Positions 1 through 8,030 of a DNA stretch of 64,000 bases are shown here, one piece after another. Position 1 is the stretch's first letter. The number at the start of each line of letters is the position of its first letter. A program made the position numbers and the translations under genes. Under the pieces are notes generated by a model. The model ran no database searches and was not told the origin of the DNA. It worked only from the letters and a program-made list of their open reading frames with translations. Origin of the DNA: an uncultured Bacteroidota bacterium (GTDB lineage Bacteria; Bacteroidota; Bacteroidia; Flavobacteriales; Flavobacteriaceae); assembly GCA_902546095.1 (NCBI GenBank), contig CACCIQ010000002.1, positions 49,321 through 113,320 of the forward strand, in the 5' to 3' direction.

Positions 1-201
1 GATAAGAAATCTGATGAAATTCTTGGCGTACACATAATAGGAGCAAGAGCAGCGGACTTAATTGTTGAGGGAGTCACTGCAATGGAGTTTAGGGCTTCAT
101 GTGAAGATATCTCTATAATGAGTCATCCACACCCTACATATTCTGAAGCAATGAAAGAAGCCGCATTATCAGCTTTAGATAACAGACCTTTACATATCTA
201 A
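1..201 (+). CDS. lpdA: Dihydrolipoyl dehydrogenase, C-terminal fragment
   Basis: The reading frame is open from base 1 to a TAA at 199-201 and encodes the last 66 residues of a protein cut by the window edge. It carries the dimerisation-domain end of pyridine nucleotide-disulfide oxidoreductases, with ILGVHIIGARAADLI followed by HPHPTYSEAMKEAA. The HPHPT segment with its active-site His-Glu pair (HPHPTYSE) is typical of E3 lipoamide dehydrogenase, the FAD enzyme that reoxidises lipoamide in 2-oxoacid dehydrogenase and glycine cleavage complexes. The N-terminal FAD and NAD domains lie outside the window. It converges on the M20 peptidase gene with an 18-base gap. Identification as E3 rather than another family member is likely but rests on the C-terminus only. 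Confidence 0.88.
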   Translation, partial: DKKSDEILGVHIIGARAADLIVEGVTAMEFRASCEDISIMSHPHPTYSEAMKEAALSALDNRPLHI

Positions 202-219
202 ATTTATTAATATCCTTTT

Positions 220-1287
220 TTATCTGCTTATAATTGAGTCATACTCATTTAATAAAGCTATATATTTATTTACTCCATCCTCAATTTCACTTAAATAGAT
301 AAACTCATCAGCTGTATGAGATCTTAAAGAATCTCCTGGGCCTAGTTTTATAGATTTAATATTAATTTTAGCTTGATCAGATAAAGTTGGGGATCCATAT
401 TTTTTAAAACCTAAATTATCCGCTGCCTTAATTATATGATGGTTTTCAGGAATGGATGATGGATTTAGATCTAAATTTCTAGGGATAACATCACAATCAA
501 GTTTGTTTTTTAAATGACTAAAAACTTCATTGTTTGAATACATATCATTAATTCTAGCATCCAAAACAATATTCACTTCTGATGGTACAACATTATGCTG
601 AACACCTGCATTTATTTGTGTTACAGTAAGCTTTACGTCACCAAGAATTTTTGATTTTTTAGGAAATTTGATTTTAGAAATTTGTTCTACAATTTTTGAG
701 GCTTTATATATAGGGTTTTCATCATTATGATGTGCAGCATGAGATGATTTTCCCTTTACGATTAAATCAAAAACTATTAATCCTTTTTCAGCGATAGCTA
801 TATCCATTTTTGTAGGCTCTCCAATAATTGCTAAATCAATTTTAGGTAGTTTTGGTATTACACTCTTGATTCCATTTTTTCCAGATCTTTCCTCCTCTGC
901 AGATGCTAACAAAATTAAATTAAAGTTTAAATCATCTTTATCATAAAAATGAATAAAAACCATAATTAAACAACACAGTGAAACACCTGCATCATTACTT
1001 CCTAAACCGTAAAGCTTTTCATCTTTAACGATTGGTTTAAAAGGATCAATTGTATATCCTGAATTTGGTTCAACAGTATCATGATGAGAATTCAATAAAA
1101 TGGATGGTTTATTCTTGTTATAATGCTTATTGATTGCATATATATTATTTACAGATCTAAATGTATCTATATTCTTTTCACAAAGCCATTTTTCTAAATA
1201 ATCAGCTGTTTTATCTTCATAAAATGAAAATGATTTTATAGAAATAAGTTTTTTTAACAAACTTTCAGCTTCATAAGCATATTTCAT
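220..1287 (-). CDS. M20 family metallopeptidase, ArgE/DapE-type deacylase
   Basis: This 355-residue protein has the full M20 dinuclear zinc site: HHDTV (about residues 68-72, HxD), GSNDAG (Asp99), the Glu pair in ASAEEE (about 131-132) and IIGEPTK (Glu157). The middle section carries the usual dimerisation lid, with KGKSSHAA. Enzymes of this kind hydrolyse N-acyl amino acids; flavobacterial members are generally annotated as the arginine-pathway deacylase acting on acetyl- or succinyl-ornithine or citrulline. No arg gene is adjacent, so the substrate is inference. The start is ATG, 13 bases after a perfect TATATTTG box on the minus strand. It diverges from pabB. Confidence 0.85.
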   Translation of the reverse strand: MKYAYEAESLLKKLISIKSFSFYEDKTADYLEKWLCEKNIDTFRSVNNIYAINKHYNKNKPSILLNSHHDTVEPNSGYTIDPFKPIVKDEKLYGLGSNDAGVSLCCLIMVFIHFYDKDDLNFNLILLASAEEERSGKNGIKSVIPKLPKIDLAIIGEPTKMDIAIAEKGLIVFDLIVKGKSSHAAHHNDENPIYKASKIVEQISKIKFPKKSKILGDVKLTVTQINAGVQHNVVPSEVNIVLDARINDMYSNNEVFSHLKNKLDCDVIPRNLDLNPSSIPENHHIIKAADNLGFKKYGSPTLSDQAKINIKSIKLGPGDSLRSHTADEFIYLSEIEDGVNKYIALLNEYDSIISR

Positions 1288-1300
1288 GACTCGTTTTTTT

Positions 1301-1308
1301 CAAATATA
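1301..1308 (-). promoter_or_regulatory. TAnnTTTG -7 box for the M20 peptidase gene
   Basis: The minus strand reads TATATTTG here, an exact match to the Bacteroidota -7 consensus TAnnTTTG, 13 bases before the ATG at 1287. By the spacing seen at the SRP RNA gene, the predicted start of transcription is about 1296, leaving a 9-base leader. No clear -33 TTG was found. Confidence 0.55.
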
Positions 1309-1340
1309 CCATATATAAAACGAATTATAAGTAAATTTAA

Positions 1341-2618
1341 ATGTTGGAAAGATTCTCAAAATCATATAGAATAATAAATAAAGAAAAATTTGTTGAAAGA
1401 TTAATTAATTTTTCAGTGGATCAAGACTATTTTATACTATTAAATTCAAATAATAATTCTGATAAATACGATTTATTATGTGGATATGGCGTTAAGTCTT
1501 TCATAAAATCATCTGAAAATTCTCTCACAAAACTTGATAATTTTTTTGAGTTTAAAAAAGATTGGCTTTTTGGATATATGACTTACGATCTAAGAAATGA
1601 GATTGAAGTTTTAAATGACGACAACATAGACTTTATCAATATGCCTAATTTACATTTTTTTCAGCCAGAAATTGTATGGTTTGTTAAAGGTAAAAATGTG
1701 ACCGGATTATCATTTGAAAAAGATTTAATAGATAATGATTGGAAAAAGTTTAATGAAATATCTGAAAAAGAGAAAACAGAAAAATCAAATATTGTAAATC
1801 TAAACTTAAGAAACTCTAAAAGTGAATATATAAATAAGGTAAACAAAATTAAAGAAAGAATTTTTAGAGGTGACTGCTACGAAATGAATTTTTGTTTTGA
1901 CTTATTTAGTGAATATGATGAAATTAATCCTTATGATACTTATGTTAAACTTAATAATTACACGAAGTCTCCAATGAGCAGCTTCCTAAAGGTAAATGAC
2001 TTATTTTTAATTTCATCATCACCTGAAAGATTCTTGAGCAAAAATGGAGAGGATATTATAAGTCAACCTATAAAAGGGACCGCCAAAAGAGGGGATAGTC
2101 CTGAGGAGGATAAGAAAAATATTAATGAATTATTATCAAGTCCAAAAGAATTATCTGAAAATCATATGATTGTTGATTTAGTTAGGAATGATTTGTCAAG
2201 AATTGCAAAAAAAGGTTCAGTAAAAGTTAAGAGTTTAAATACTTTAAAAACATTTAAAAGAGTTCATCAGTTAATTTCAACAATTGAAGCGAAAGTAAGT
2301 TCAAAATTAAAGTTATCGGAAATATTAAAAGGAACTTTTCCTATGGGAAGTATGACAGGTGCTCCAAAGATTGAGTCGATGAATATAATTGATGAATATG
2401 AATCAACGAAAAGAGGACTTTACAGTGGTTCAGTTGGATACATTAATCCGGAAATGGACTTTGACTTTAATGTTGTCATAAGATCCATAGTATATAGTAG
2501 CAGTAATAAAAGACTTTCGGTTAACATAGGAAGTGCAATTACACATAAATCTATTGCTGAAAAAGAATATGAAGAATGTTTAGTTAAGGCTGAACCAATG
2601 ATTCAGTCACTTAAATAG
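1341..2618 (+). CDS. pabB: Aminodeoxychorismate synthase component I (PabB-type)
   Basis: This 425-residue protein belongs to the chorismate-using anthranilate/aminodeoxychorismate synthase family. The signatures are HMIVDLVRNDLSRI (about 275-288), FPMGSMTGAPK (about 333-343) and a C-terminal GSVGYI and INIGSAIT-like region (here VNIGSAIT). The active-site segment reads PIKGT (about 243-247). The lysine there marks PabB rather than TrpE, which has PIAGT, so the likely product is 4-amino-4-deoxychorismate for folate synthesis. It is followed after 12 bases by tilS on the same strand. A near-consensus box, TAAATTTA at 1332-1339, lies directly before the ATG. No glutaminase partner gene is adjacent. 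Confidence 0.86.
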   Translation: MLERFSKSYRIINKEKFVERLINFSVDQDYFILLNSNNNSDKYDLLCGYGVKSFIKSSENSLTKLDNFFEFKKDWLFGYMTYDLRNEIEVLNDDNIDFINMPNLHFFQPEIVWFVKGKNVTGLSFEKDLIDNDWKKFNEISEKEKTEKSNIVNLNLRNSKSEYINKVNKIKERIFRGDCYEMNFCFDLFSEYDEINPYDTYVKLNNYTKSPMSSFLKVNDLFLISSSPERFLSKNGEDIISQPIKGTAKRGDSPEEDKKNINELLSSPKELSENHMIVDLVRNDLSRIAKKGSVKVKSLNTLKTFKRVHQLISTIEAKVSSKLKLSEILKGTFPMGSMTGAPKIESMNIIDEYESTKRGLYSGSVGYINPEMDFDFNVVIRSIVYSSSNKRLSVNIGSAITHKSIAEKEYEECLVKAEPMIQSLK

Positions 2619-2626
2619 TAACTTTG
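2619..2626 (+). promoter_or_regulatory. TAnnTTTG -7 box for tilS, predicting a leaderless mRNA
   Basis: TAACTTTG is an exact TAnnTTTG match. It begins on the last base of the pabB TAG stop codon and ends 4 bases before the tilS ATG at 2631. With the SRP RNA spacing of five bases from box end to start of transcription, the first transcribed base would be the A of the ATG. Read-through from pabB is also possible. Confidence 0.5.
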
Positions 2627-2630
2627 AAAT

Positions 2631-3899
2631 ATGCATTCAAAATTTGTTAGTACTATTAAAAAAACCATTCCTTTAAATCACAATGTTATTGTAGCTGTAA
2701 GTGGTGGAGTTGATAGTATGGTATTATGTGATCTTTTACTTAAATCAGAAATTAATTTTTCAATAGCTCATATTAATTATATGCTCAGAGGTTTAGAAAG
2801 CGATAAAGATGAATTGTTTGTAAAAACATATTGTAATAAAAATAAAATAAAATTCTTCTCAAAATCATATAATTTATCAAGTTCAAAGTCTATTCAAAAA
2901 AAAGCAAGAGATATGAGATATGATTTTTTCACTTTTTTAAGTCTAAAACACAATTATACTCACATTATGACTGCTCATCATTTAGATGACAATATCGAAA
3001 CAATTCTGATAAATATTTATAGAGGAAAAAAGCTGAACCCTTTAACAGGAATTAAAGAGATTAACAATACCATAGTTAGACCACTATTATCGTTCACTAA
3101 GGATGATATTGTTAATTATGCGAAGAAAAATAAATTAATGTGGAGAGAGGATAAATCAAACTCTGAAAATAAATATTTAAGAAATAAAATAAGAAATATT
3201 ATTATACCTAAAATCAAATCAGCTGATCCATGCTATAGAACAAATTTTACTAGACTAATAAATGAATCAAATAAAGTAAAAGTTAGTACTGATAAATATT
3301 TAGAAATCATTAATAGTGAGAATTTTATTGAGAGAAAGGATGGAATAATAGAGTCAAAAAAATCTAATTGGAAGGATTGTAATTTAAAATCTGTAGAATT
3401 TATTTCCTTTAGGAAGTATGGTTTTTTTAAAAATTCTGAGATATTAAAAATATTAGTTGCAGAAACTGGTAAAAAAATCACTTCAAAATCACATGAAATT
3501 CTTTCAGACAGAAATAAAATATTGATAAAAAAAATTAGTTATAATAATTTTAATGAATATAACCTCATTTTAGGTATAAATCAGTATCCATTTCAGATTA
3601 AATTGGAAAAATGTAAATTTTCAAAAAAACCCTCCAAAAATATGATTTGTATAGATAATAAAGTTTCAACACCACTGAAAATAAGGAAGTTTCAAAAAGG
3701 TGACATTTTTTACCCTTATGGAATGATTGGGAAAAAAAAGATAAGTAAGTTTTTTAAAGATGAAAAATTATCGATTTTTGAAAAACAAAATAAATGGCTT
3801 TTAACTGATGCCAAAAATCAAGTCTTGTGGATTATTGGTATGAGAGTTGATAGAAGGTTATTAAAAACAAAAGGACAATGTTTGAAAATATCAATTTAA
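2631..3899 (+). CDS. tilS: tRNA(Ile)-lysidine synthase
   Basis: The protein (422 residues) starts with a PP-loop ATPase domain, with VAVSGGVDSM at about residues 21-30, followed by HINYMLRG and the metal-site segment TAHHLDDNIET near residue 116. This is the TilS pattern. The enzyme adenylates C34 of the AUA-reading tRNA-Ile and joins lysine to it to make lysidine. The length and the basic C-terminal domain fit the long TilS form. It is essential in most bacteria, and AUA is a common codon in this AT-rich genome. The 3' end overlaps dsbD by 22 bases in a different frame, which suggests co-transcription. Confidence 0.93.
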   Translation: MHSKFVSTIKKTIPLNHNVIVAVSGGVDSMVLCDLLLKSEINFSIAHINYMLRGLESDKDELFVKTYCNKNKIKFFSKSYNLSSSKSIQKKARDMRYDFFTFLSLKHNYTHIMTAHHLDDNIETILINIYRGKKLNPLTGIKEINNTIVRPLLSFTKDDIVNYAKKNKLMWREDKSNSENKYLRNKIRNIIIPKIKSADPCYRTNFTRLINESNKVKVSTDKYLEIINSENFIERKDGIIESKKSNWKDCNLKSVEFISFRKYGFFKNSEILKILVAETGKKITSKSHEILSDRNKILIKKISYNNFNEYNLILGINQYPFQIKLEKCKFSKKPSKNMICIDNKVSTPLKIRKFQKGDIFYPYGMIGKKKISKFFKDEKLSIFEKQNKWLLTDAKNQVLWIIGMRVDRRLLKTKGQCLKISI

Positions 3900-5806
3900 A
3901 ACTATTATTTTTCTTAGTTCCTTTTTTTTGTTTCTCACAAGAGCCAATAAAGTGGTTAACCTCTGTCGAAAAAAAGTCTGATAATTCATTTATATTATAT
4001 ACCACTGCTAAGATTCAGGATAATTGGAGACTTTATTCTCAAAATCTTGAAGAGGGTGGAGCTTTGCCTACTGAATTTGTTTTTGAGGATGAATCGATTT
4101 TTGACTCTTTTTCAATTGTTTCTGAACCAAAACCAATCACTAAATACGATCCAATATTCCAAATGGATCAATCATACTTCATAAATGAAGTTATTTATAG
4201 TCAAGAAGTTGTTTTTAAAGGAAGCTATAAAGATGATATCTTAACTCAAAACTTATATTATCAAGTTTGTGATGATCGAGTGTGTATTTTCCAAGATGTA
4301 AAACTTCAATATAGCCTCTCAAATAAACAAATAATAAATACAACTTCTTTTGACTACTCTACAGTTTCAAGCTCTTTGAATTTAGATTTAAAAAATTCAG
4401 AGCTTTTAGTAAATGAGTATGATAATGAAATGTCAAATAATTTTTCTAGAAGAATTAACATTTTAATATTAGGTTTATTAGGTGGATTTTTAGCTCTATT
4501 GACACCATGTGTATTTCCAATGATACCTCTCACCGTATCCTTTTTTTCAACTAAAAATGAAAAAGCAAAACTATATTCCAGTTCATACGGATTTTTTATA
4601 ATACTTATTTATGTTTCCCTTAGTATTCCATTTTATTTTCTTGAGAATATTAATCCTGAAATCTTAAATCAAATATCAACAAGCCCAGTGCTAAATTTTA
4701 TTTTCTTCGCAATATTTGTTGCTTTTACACTTTCTTTATTTGGACTTTTTGATATTACTCTTCCAAGTTCTTGGTCTAATACCGTTGATTCAAAATCTAA
4801 CTTATATAAAGGCTTAATTTCAACCTTTTTTATGTCACTAACATTATGCTTAGTTTCATTTTCTTGTACTGGACCAATATTAGGCACTTTACTTGTTGGC
4901 ACTTTAACATCAGATGGTGGAGCTATTGATTTAACATATGGTATGTTGGGATTTGGGGTTGCCCTTGCAGTTCCATTTACTCTACTTGCCTTTTTTCCAA
5001 ATGTAATCAATAAACTACCAAAATCAGGTTCTTGGACTAATTCAATCAAAGTTATTTTAGGTTTTGTAGAATTAGCTTTGGCATTTAAGTTTTTATCTAA
5101 TGTCGATCTTATTCTTGAGTGGGGTATTTTAAAAAGAGAAATATTTATTGGAATATGGGTTTTGCTGTTTATTTTGTGTGGTTTATATTTATTGAGAACT
5201 TCAAAGAAGCTATCTTATATGTTATCATCTTCTTTTTTTATTATAGTTGGAATATACATGGGTAGTTCATTATTTTCAACAAACACAAATCTTTCCTTAT
5301 TAAGTGGGCTATTACCACCTGAATTTTATTCAGTATATCAAGATGATAATGACTGTCCTCTTTCATTAAATTGTATAAAAGATTTTGAAGACGGGAAATC
5401 AGAGTCAGTGAGAAATAACAAACCTATCCTTTTGGATTTTACAGGTTGGGCATGTGCAAATTGCAGACGAGTTGAGGAAAATACCTGGTCAGAACCTAAA
5501 GTTTATGAAATGATTAACAATGAATTTATTTTAATTTCACTTTATGTTGATGATAGATCAGATTTGAATCAAGATCAAATTATAATCCTTAAGGACAAGA
5601 ATGGAAATGAAAAAACTTTGAAAAAGGTTGGAGAGAAATGGTCTGCCTTTCAAACAATCAATTTCAAAAATAATTCACAACCTTATTATGTATTGCTTTC
5701 TCCTAATCTTGAAATTCTCAACAAACCAATTCAGTACACAGATACTGAAACCTATCAAAGTTGGCTATCTGAAGGATTAGACAACTTTAACAAAAACTAT
5801 AAATAA
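3878..5806 (+). CDS. dsbD: Thiol:disulfide interchange protein DsbD family
   Basis: This 642-residue inner-membrane protein has the three-part DsbD layout. A signal peptide (about 1-20, ending CFSQE) precedes an N-terminal periplasmic domain with a cysteine pair, C131 and C136 in VCDDRVC. The membrane domain (about 190-480) carries LLTPCVFPMIP (C211) and SFSCTGPILG (C330). The C-terminal thioredoxin-like domain has GWACANCR (CxxC at about 526-529). All six expected redox cysteines are present. It passes electrons from cytoplasmic thioredoxin to periplasmic thiol proteins, which fits the TlpA-like lipoprotein encoded at 52.5-53.6 kb. The start lies inside the end of tilS. Confidence 0.93.
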   Translation: MFENINLKLLFFLVPFFCFSQEPIKWLTSVEKKSDNSFILYTTAKIQDNWRLYSQNLEEGGALPTEFVFEDESIFDSFSIVSEPKPITKYDPIFQMDQSYFINEVIYSQEVVFKGSYKDDILTQNLYYQVCDDRVCIFQDVKLQYSLSNKQIINTTSFDYSTVSSSLNLDLKNSELLVNEYDNEMSNNFSRRINILILGLLGGFLALLTPCVFPMIPLTVSFFSTKNEKAKLYSSSYGFFIILIYVSLSIPFYFLENINPEILNQISTSPVLNFIFFAIFVAFTLSLFGLFDITLPSSWSNTVDSKSNLYKGLISTFFMSLTLCLVSFSCTGPILGTLLVGTLTSDGGAIDLTYGMLGFGVALAVPFTLLAFFPNVINKLPKSGSWTNSIKVILGFVELALAFKFLSNVDLILEWGILKREIFIGIWVLLFILCGLYLLRTSKKLSYMLSSSFFIIVGIYMGSSLFSTNTNLSLLSGLLPPEFYSVYQDDNDCPLSLNCIKDFEDGKSESVRNNKPILLDFTGWACANCRRVEENTWSEPKVYEMINNEFILISLYVDDRSDLNQDQIIILKDKNGNEKTLKKVGEKWSAFQTINFKNNSQPYYVLLSPNLEILNKPIQYTDTETYQSWLSEGLDNFNKNYK

Positions 5807-5809
5807 GAT

Positions 5810-6535
5810 TTATCTCTTAAAGTAAACATCATCAAAAGGCACTCTAATTTGTTTTCCGTAAACTCCTTCATCATCTCTAATTCCACAACTTATGACCATA
5901 TTAATTTCCGAAGAATAGGGGAGTGATAAAATTCTTTTTACCCTTAATGAATCGAATCCCTCCATTGGGCATGTATCATATCCTTTAGAGGTCATACTCA
6001 ACATGAAGTTTTGAGCTGCCAATGCACTACTTTTATGAGCTACAACTCGCATATCAGAACTGGTTACTTGTCTATAAATTGGTCTAAATAATCCAATAAT
6101 CATAGCATTTATATATCTAAAATATCCAAGTAAACCAAAAAATTCCTTATATATTGTAGGTATCAGATATTTATAATACTTTAGGGCTAAATTCCTATTT
6201 TTCAAACTCTTATCACTGGTATTAAGACTTTTATTTTTTATTGTATTAATATTAAATATTCTTCTTTTATTCCACAAATCTTTTCTTGTAACAATCACAA
6301 CAAATTGATTAGCTGTTCTAGCAGCAGGTTGATCAAAGCATGCCTTAGAAATTTTATTCTTTAGTTCTTCAGATATTATATGATAAAACTCCCACAATTG
6401 TAAATTACTGCTATTGGGAGCTAATGATGCATGATGAATTGAATCTTTAACATCATCATCATTTATATCTGTTTTTTTATAACGTCTTACAGATCTTCTT
6501 GTTCGAACTATTTTGTCAAACTCCTTCTTCATCAA
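5810..6535 (-). CDS. Nitroreductase family protein
   Basis: This 241-residue protein begins with the FMN-binding signature of the nitroreductase family, RTRRSVRRYKK at about residues 11-21, then SLAPNSSNLQLWEFYHI. Near the C-terminus GYDTCPMEGFD and INMVISCGIRDDEG match the usual cofactor-contact regions. Members are homodimeric flavoproteins reducing quinones, nitro compounds or enones with NAD(P)H; the substrate cannot be read from sequence. A basic insert at about 95-140 is longer than in minimal members. Its start overlaps the aldehyde dehydrogenase stop by four bases (ATGA), so the two are translationally coupled. It converges on dsbD with a 3-base gap. Confidence 0.85.
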   Translation of the reverse strand: MMKKEFDKIVRTRRSVRRYKKTDINDDDVKDSIHHASLAPNSSNLQLWEFYHIISEELKNKISKACFDQPAARTANQFVVIVTRKDLWNKRRIFNINTIKNKSLNTSDKSLKNRNLALKYYKYLIPTIYKEFFGLLGYFRYINAMIIGLFRPIYRQVTSSDMRVVAHKSSALAAQNFMLSMTSKGYDTCPMEGFDSLRVKRILSLPYSSEINMVISCGIRDDEGVYGKQIRVPFDDVYFKR

Positions 6536-7929
6536 ACTGAAATGTGCTTTAATAATCTTTTAGTAATTCTAAAAAGCAAACTATTTTGACTCATCTTGTA
6601 TTTAAATGGCAAATCAAAAATATTTGATTTAATTATATAAGGTTTAAAATGACTGAAAGTTTTGAAGGATGCATAACCATGATATTTACCTATTCCTGAA
6701 TTACCAATCCCCCCAAAAGGTAGGTTTTTATTGACAATTTGCCCAAGAATATCATTGATTGCTCCACCACCAAATGAATAGGTATTAATAATTTTTTTGG
6801 CGTAAGAAAGTCTATTGCTAAAAATGTAAAAAGCTAGTGGATTTTTATATTCAGTCAATATGCTATTTAATTCTTCATCATTTTTATAAGCTATAAGAGG
6901 AAGGATTGGTCCAAAAATTTCATCTTTTAAAATTTTGTCTTTTATAGATTTAACTTCAAGTATTGTTGGTTCAAAATAATTTAATTTTTTATCAAATTTT
7001 CCTCCATGGATTAGATCATAACCTTTAATAAGTTTTGATAATCTTTCAACATGATTTAGATTGATAATATTTGAATAATAATGACTTTTTTTTGGATCTA
7101 ATCCATGAGTTGTAATAATTTCTTTAGTTAAACTTTGTATAAAATTATCCTTTACATCCTCATGAACAGCAATAAAATTGGGGGCAATACATGTTTGACC
7201 GCAGTTTAAAAATTTTCCCCATGCGATTCTTTTTGAAGCTATTTCTATTGAAACATCCTTATCAACAATACAAGGATTATTACCACCTAACTCAAGAGTT
7301 AATGGCGTTAATGTTTTAGCTGCTTCTGATGCTACAATCTTACCGATCTCAGTGCTTCCTGTAAAAAAAATATAATCCCAATTTAATTCTAATAAATTTT
7401 TTCCTGTTTTTGGACCACCCGTTATTACATCAACATGTCCTCTGGAAAATGCTTCATTAATTACAGTTTCTAAAATAGCAGTTGTGTGAGGAGAGTGTTC
7501 TGAAGGTTTTAATACAACTGTATTACCAGCTGAAATAGCTCCGATAATTGGGGAAATTGATAATTGAAATGGATAATTCCATGGTGAAATATTTAATGTA
7601 ACACCATAAGGATTTGGCTGAATGTAATCTGTAGAGAAAAAGTTTAGTAGTGATGATGAAACCTTTTTCCTTTTAGACCATTTTTTTAAATTTTTTAAAA
7701 CATAGTTTATTTCATTGTATATAATAGAAATCTCAGACATGTATGATTCAGCATAACTTTTACCCAAATCAAGTTTTAATGCATCCACAATATCTTTCTC
7801 AAACTTAATAATCGTTGCTTTTAACTTTTTTAAAGATTTAATGCGATAATTTAACTCAAATGATTTTTTTGAATCAAAGAATTCTCTTTGATTTTTATGC
7901 ACTTTCAAACATATGTCATTTTGTGTCAT
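6532..7929 (-). CDS. Aldehyde dehydrogenase, ALDH3-like
   Basis: The 465-residue protein has the ALDH fold signatures SPWNYPFQLSISP (about 115-127), VLKPSEHSPHT, FTGSTEIG, the general base in TLELGG (Glu213) and the catalytic cysteine in GQTC (Cys247). The C-terminal motif NLPFGGIGNSGIGKYHG and the length of about 460 fit the class 3 (fatty or aromatic aldehyde) group rather than betaine or succinate-semialdehyde enzymes. It oxidises an aldehyde to the acid with NAD(P). It is the first gene of a two-gene unit with the nitroreductase and diverges from ilvD across 101 bases. A near-consensus TATATTCG box lies about 16 bases before the ATG. Confidence 0.88.
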   Translation of the reverse strand: MTQNDICLKVHKNQREFFDSKKSFELNYRIKSLKKLKATIIKFEKDIVDALKLDLGKSYAESYMSEISIIYNEINYVLKNLKKWSKRKKVSSSLLNFFSTDYIQPNPYGVTLNISPWNYPFQLSISPIIGAISAGNTVVLKPSEHSPHTTAILETVINEAFSRGHVDVITGGPKTGKNLLELNWDYIFFTGSTEIGKIVASEAAKTLTPLTLELGGNNPCIVDKDVSIEIASKRIAWGKFLNCGQTCIAPNFIAVHEDVKDNFIQSLTKEIITTHGLDPKKSHYYSNIINLNHVERLSKLIKGYDLIHGGKFDKKLNYFEPTILEVKSIKDKILKDEIFGPILPLIAYKNDEELNSILTEYKNPLAFYIFSNRLSYAKKIINTYSFGGGAINDILGQIVNKNLPFGGIGNSGIGKYHGYASFKTFSHFKPYIIKSNIFDLPFKYKMSQNSLLFRITKRLLKHISV

Positions 7930-7986
7930 ATTTTAAATCAATTTCGAATATAAGAAGATAATTTCGGCTTTTATTATGATAAACAC

Positions 7987-7994
7987 TATATTTA
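7987..7994 (+). promoter_or_regulatory. Near-consensus -7 box for the ilv operon
   Basis: TATATTTA matches TAnnTTTG at seven of eight positions and is the best candidate in the 101-base gap before ilvD. By the SRP RNA spacing, transcription would begin near 7999, giving a leader of about 32 bases. That is longer than the 0-11 bases predicted for other genes here, and it would start almost at the hairpin at 8001. No clear -33 TTG is visible. Confidence 0.4.
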
Positions 7995-8000
7995 CAATTC

Positions 8001-8026
8001 ACTCCATTTATATGGAGTTTTTTTTT
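8001..8026 (+). promoter_or_regulatory. Hairpin plus U-tract in the ilvD leader, possible attenuator
   Basis: ACTCCAT (8001-8007) pairs perfectly with ATGGAGT (8012-8018) around a TTAT loop and is followed by a T run to 8026, the form of an intrinsic terminator. It ends only 4 bases before the ilvD ATG. The segment CTCCAT (8002-8007) could instead pair with ATGGAG at 8031-8036, the ilvD start itself, so two exclusive structures are possible. A short ORF from ATG 7976 to TAA 8041 ([21 protein letters not shown], four Ile in its first 11 residues) runs through the hairpin and overlaps the ilvD start. The structure is seen in the sequence; the regulatory role is inference. Confidence 0.5.
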
Positions 8027-8030
8027 AGAA

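Noticed and set aside
4669-5049. 126-codon frame antisense to dsbD
   Set aside because: It lies wholly inside the dsbD membrane domain on the other strand, shows no domain and has no promoter box. It is a shadow of codon bias, as are most other antisense frames such as 10222-10494, 36794-37057 and 46117-46506.
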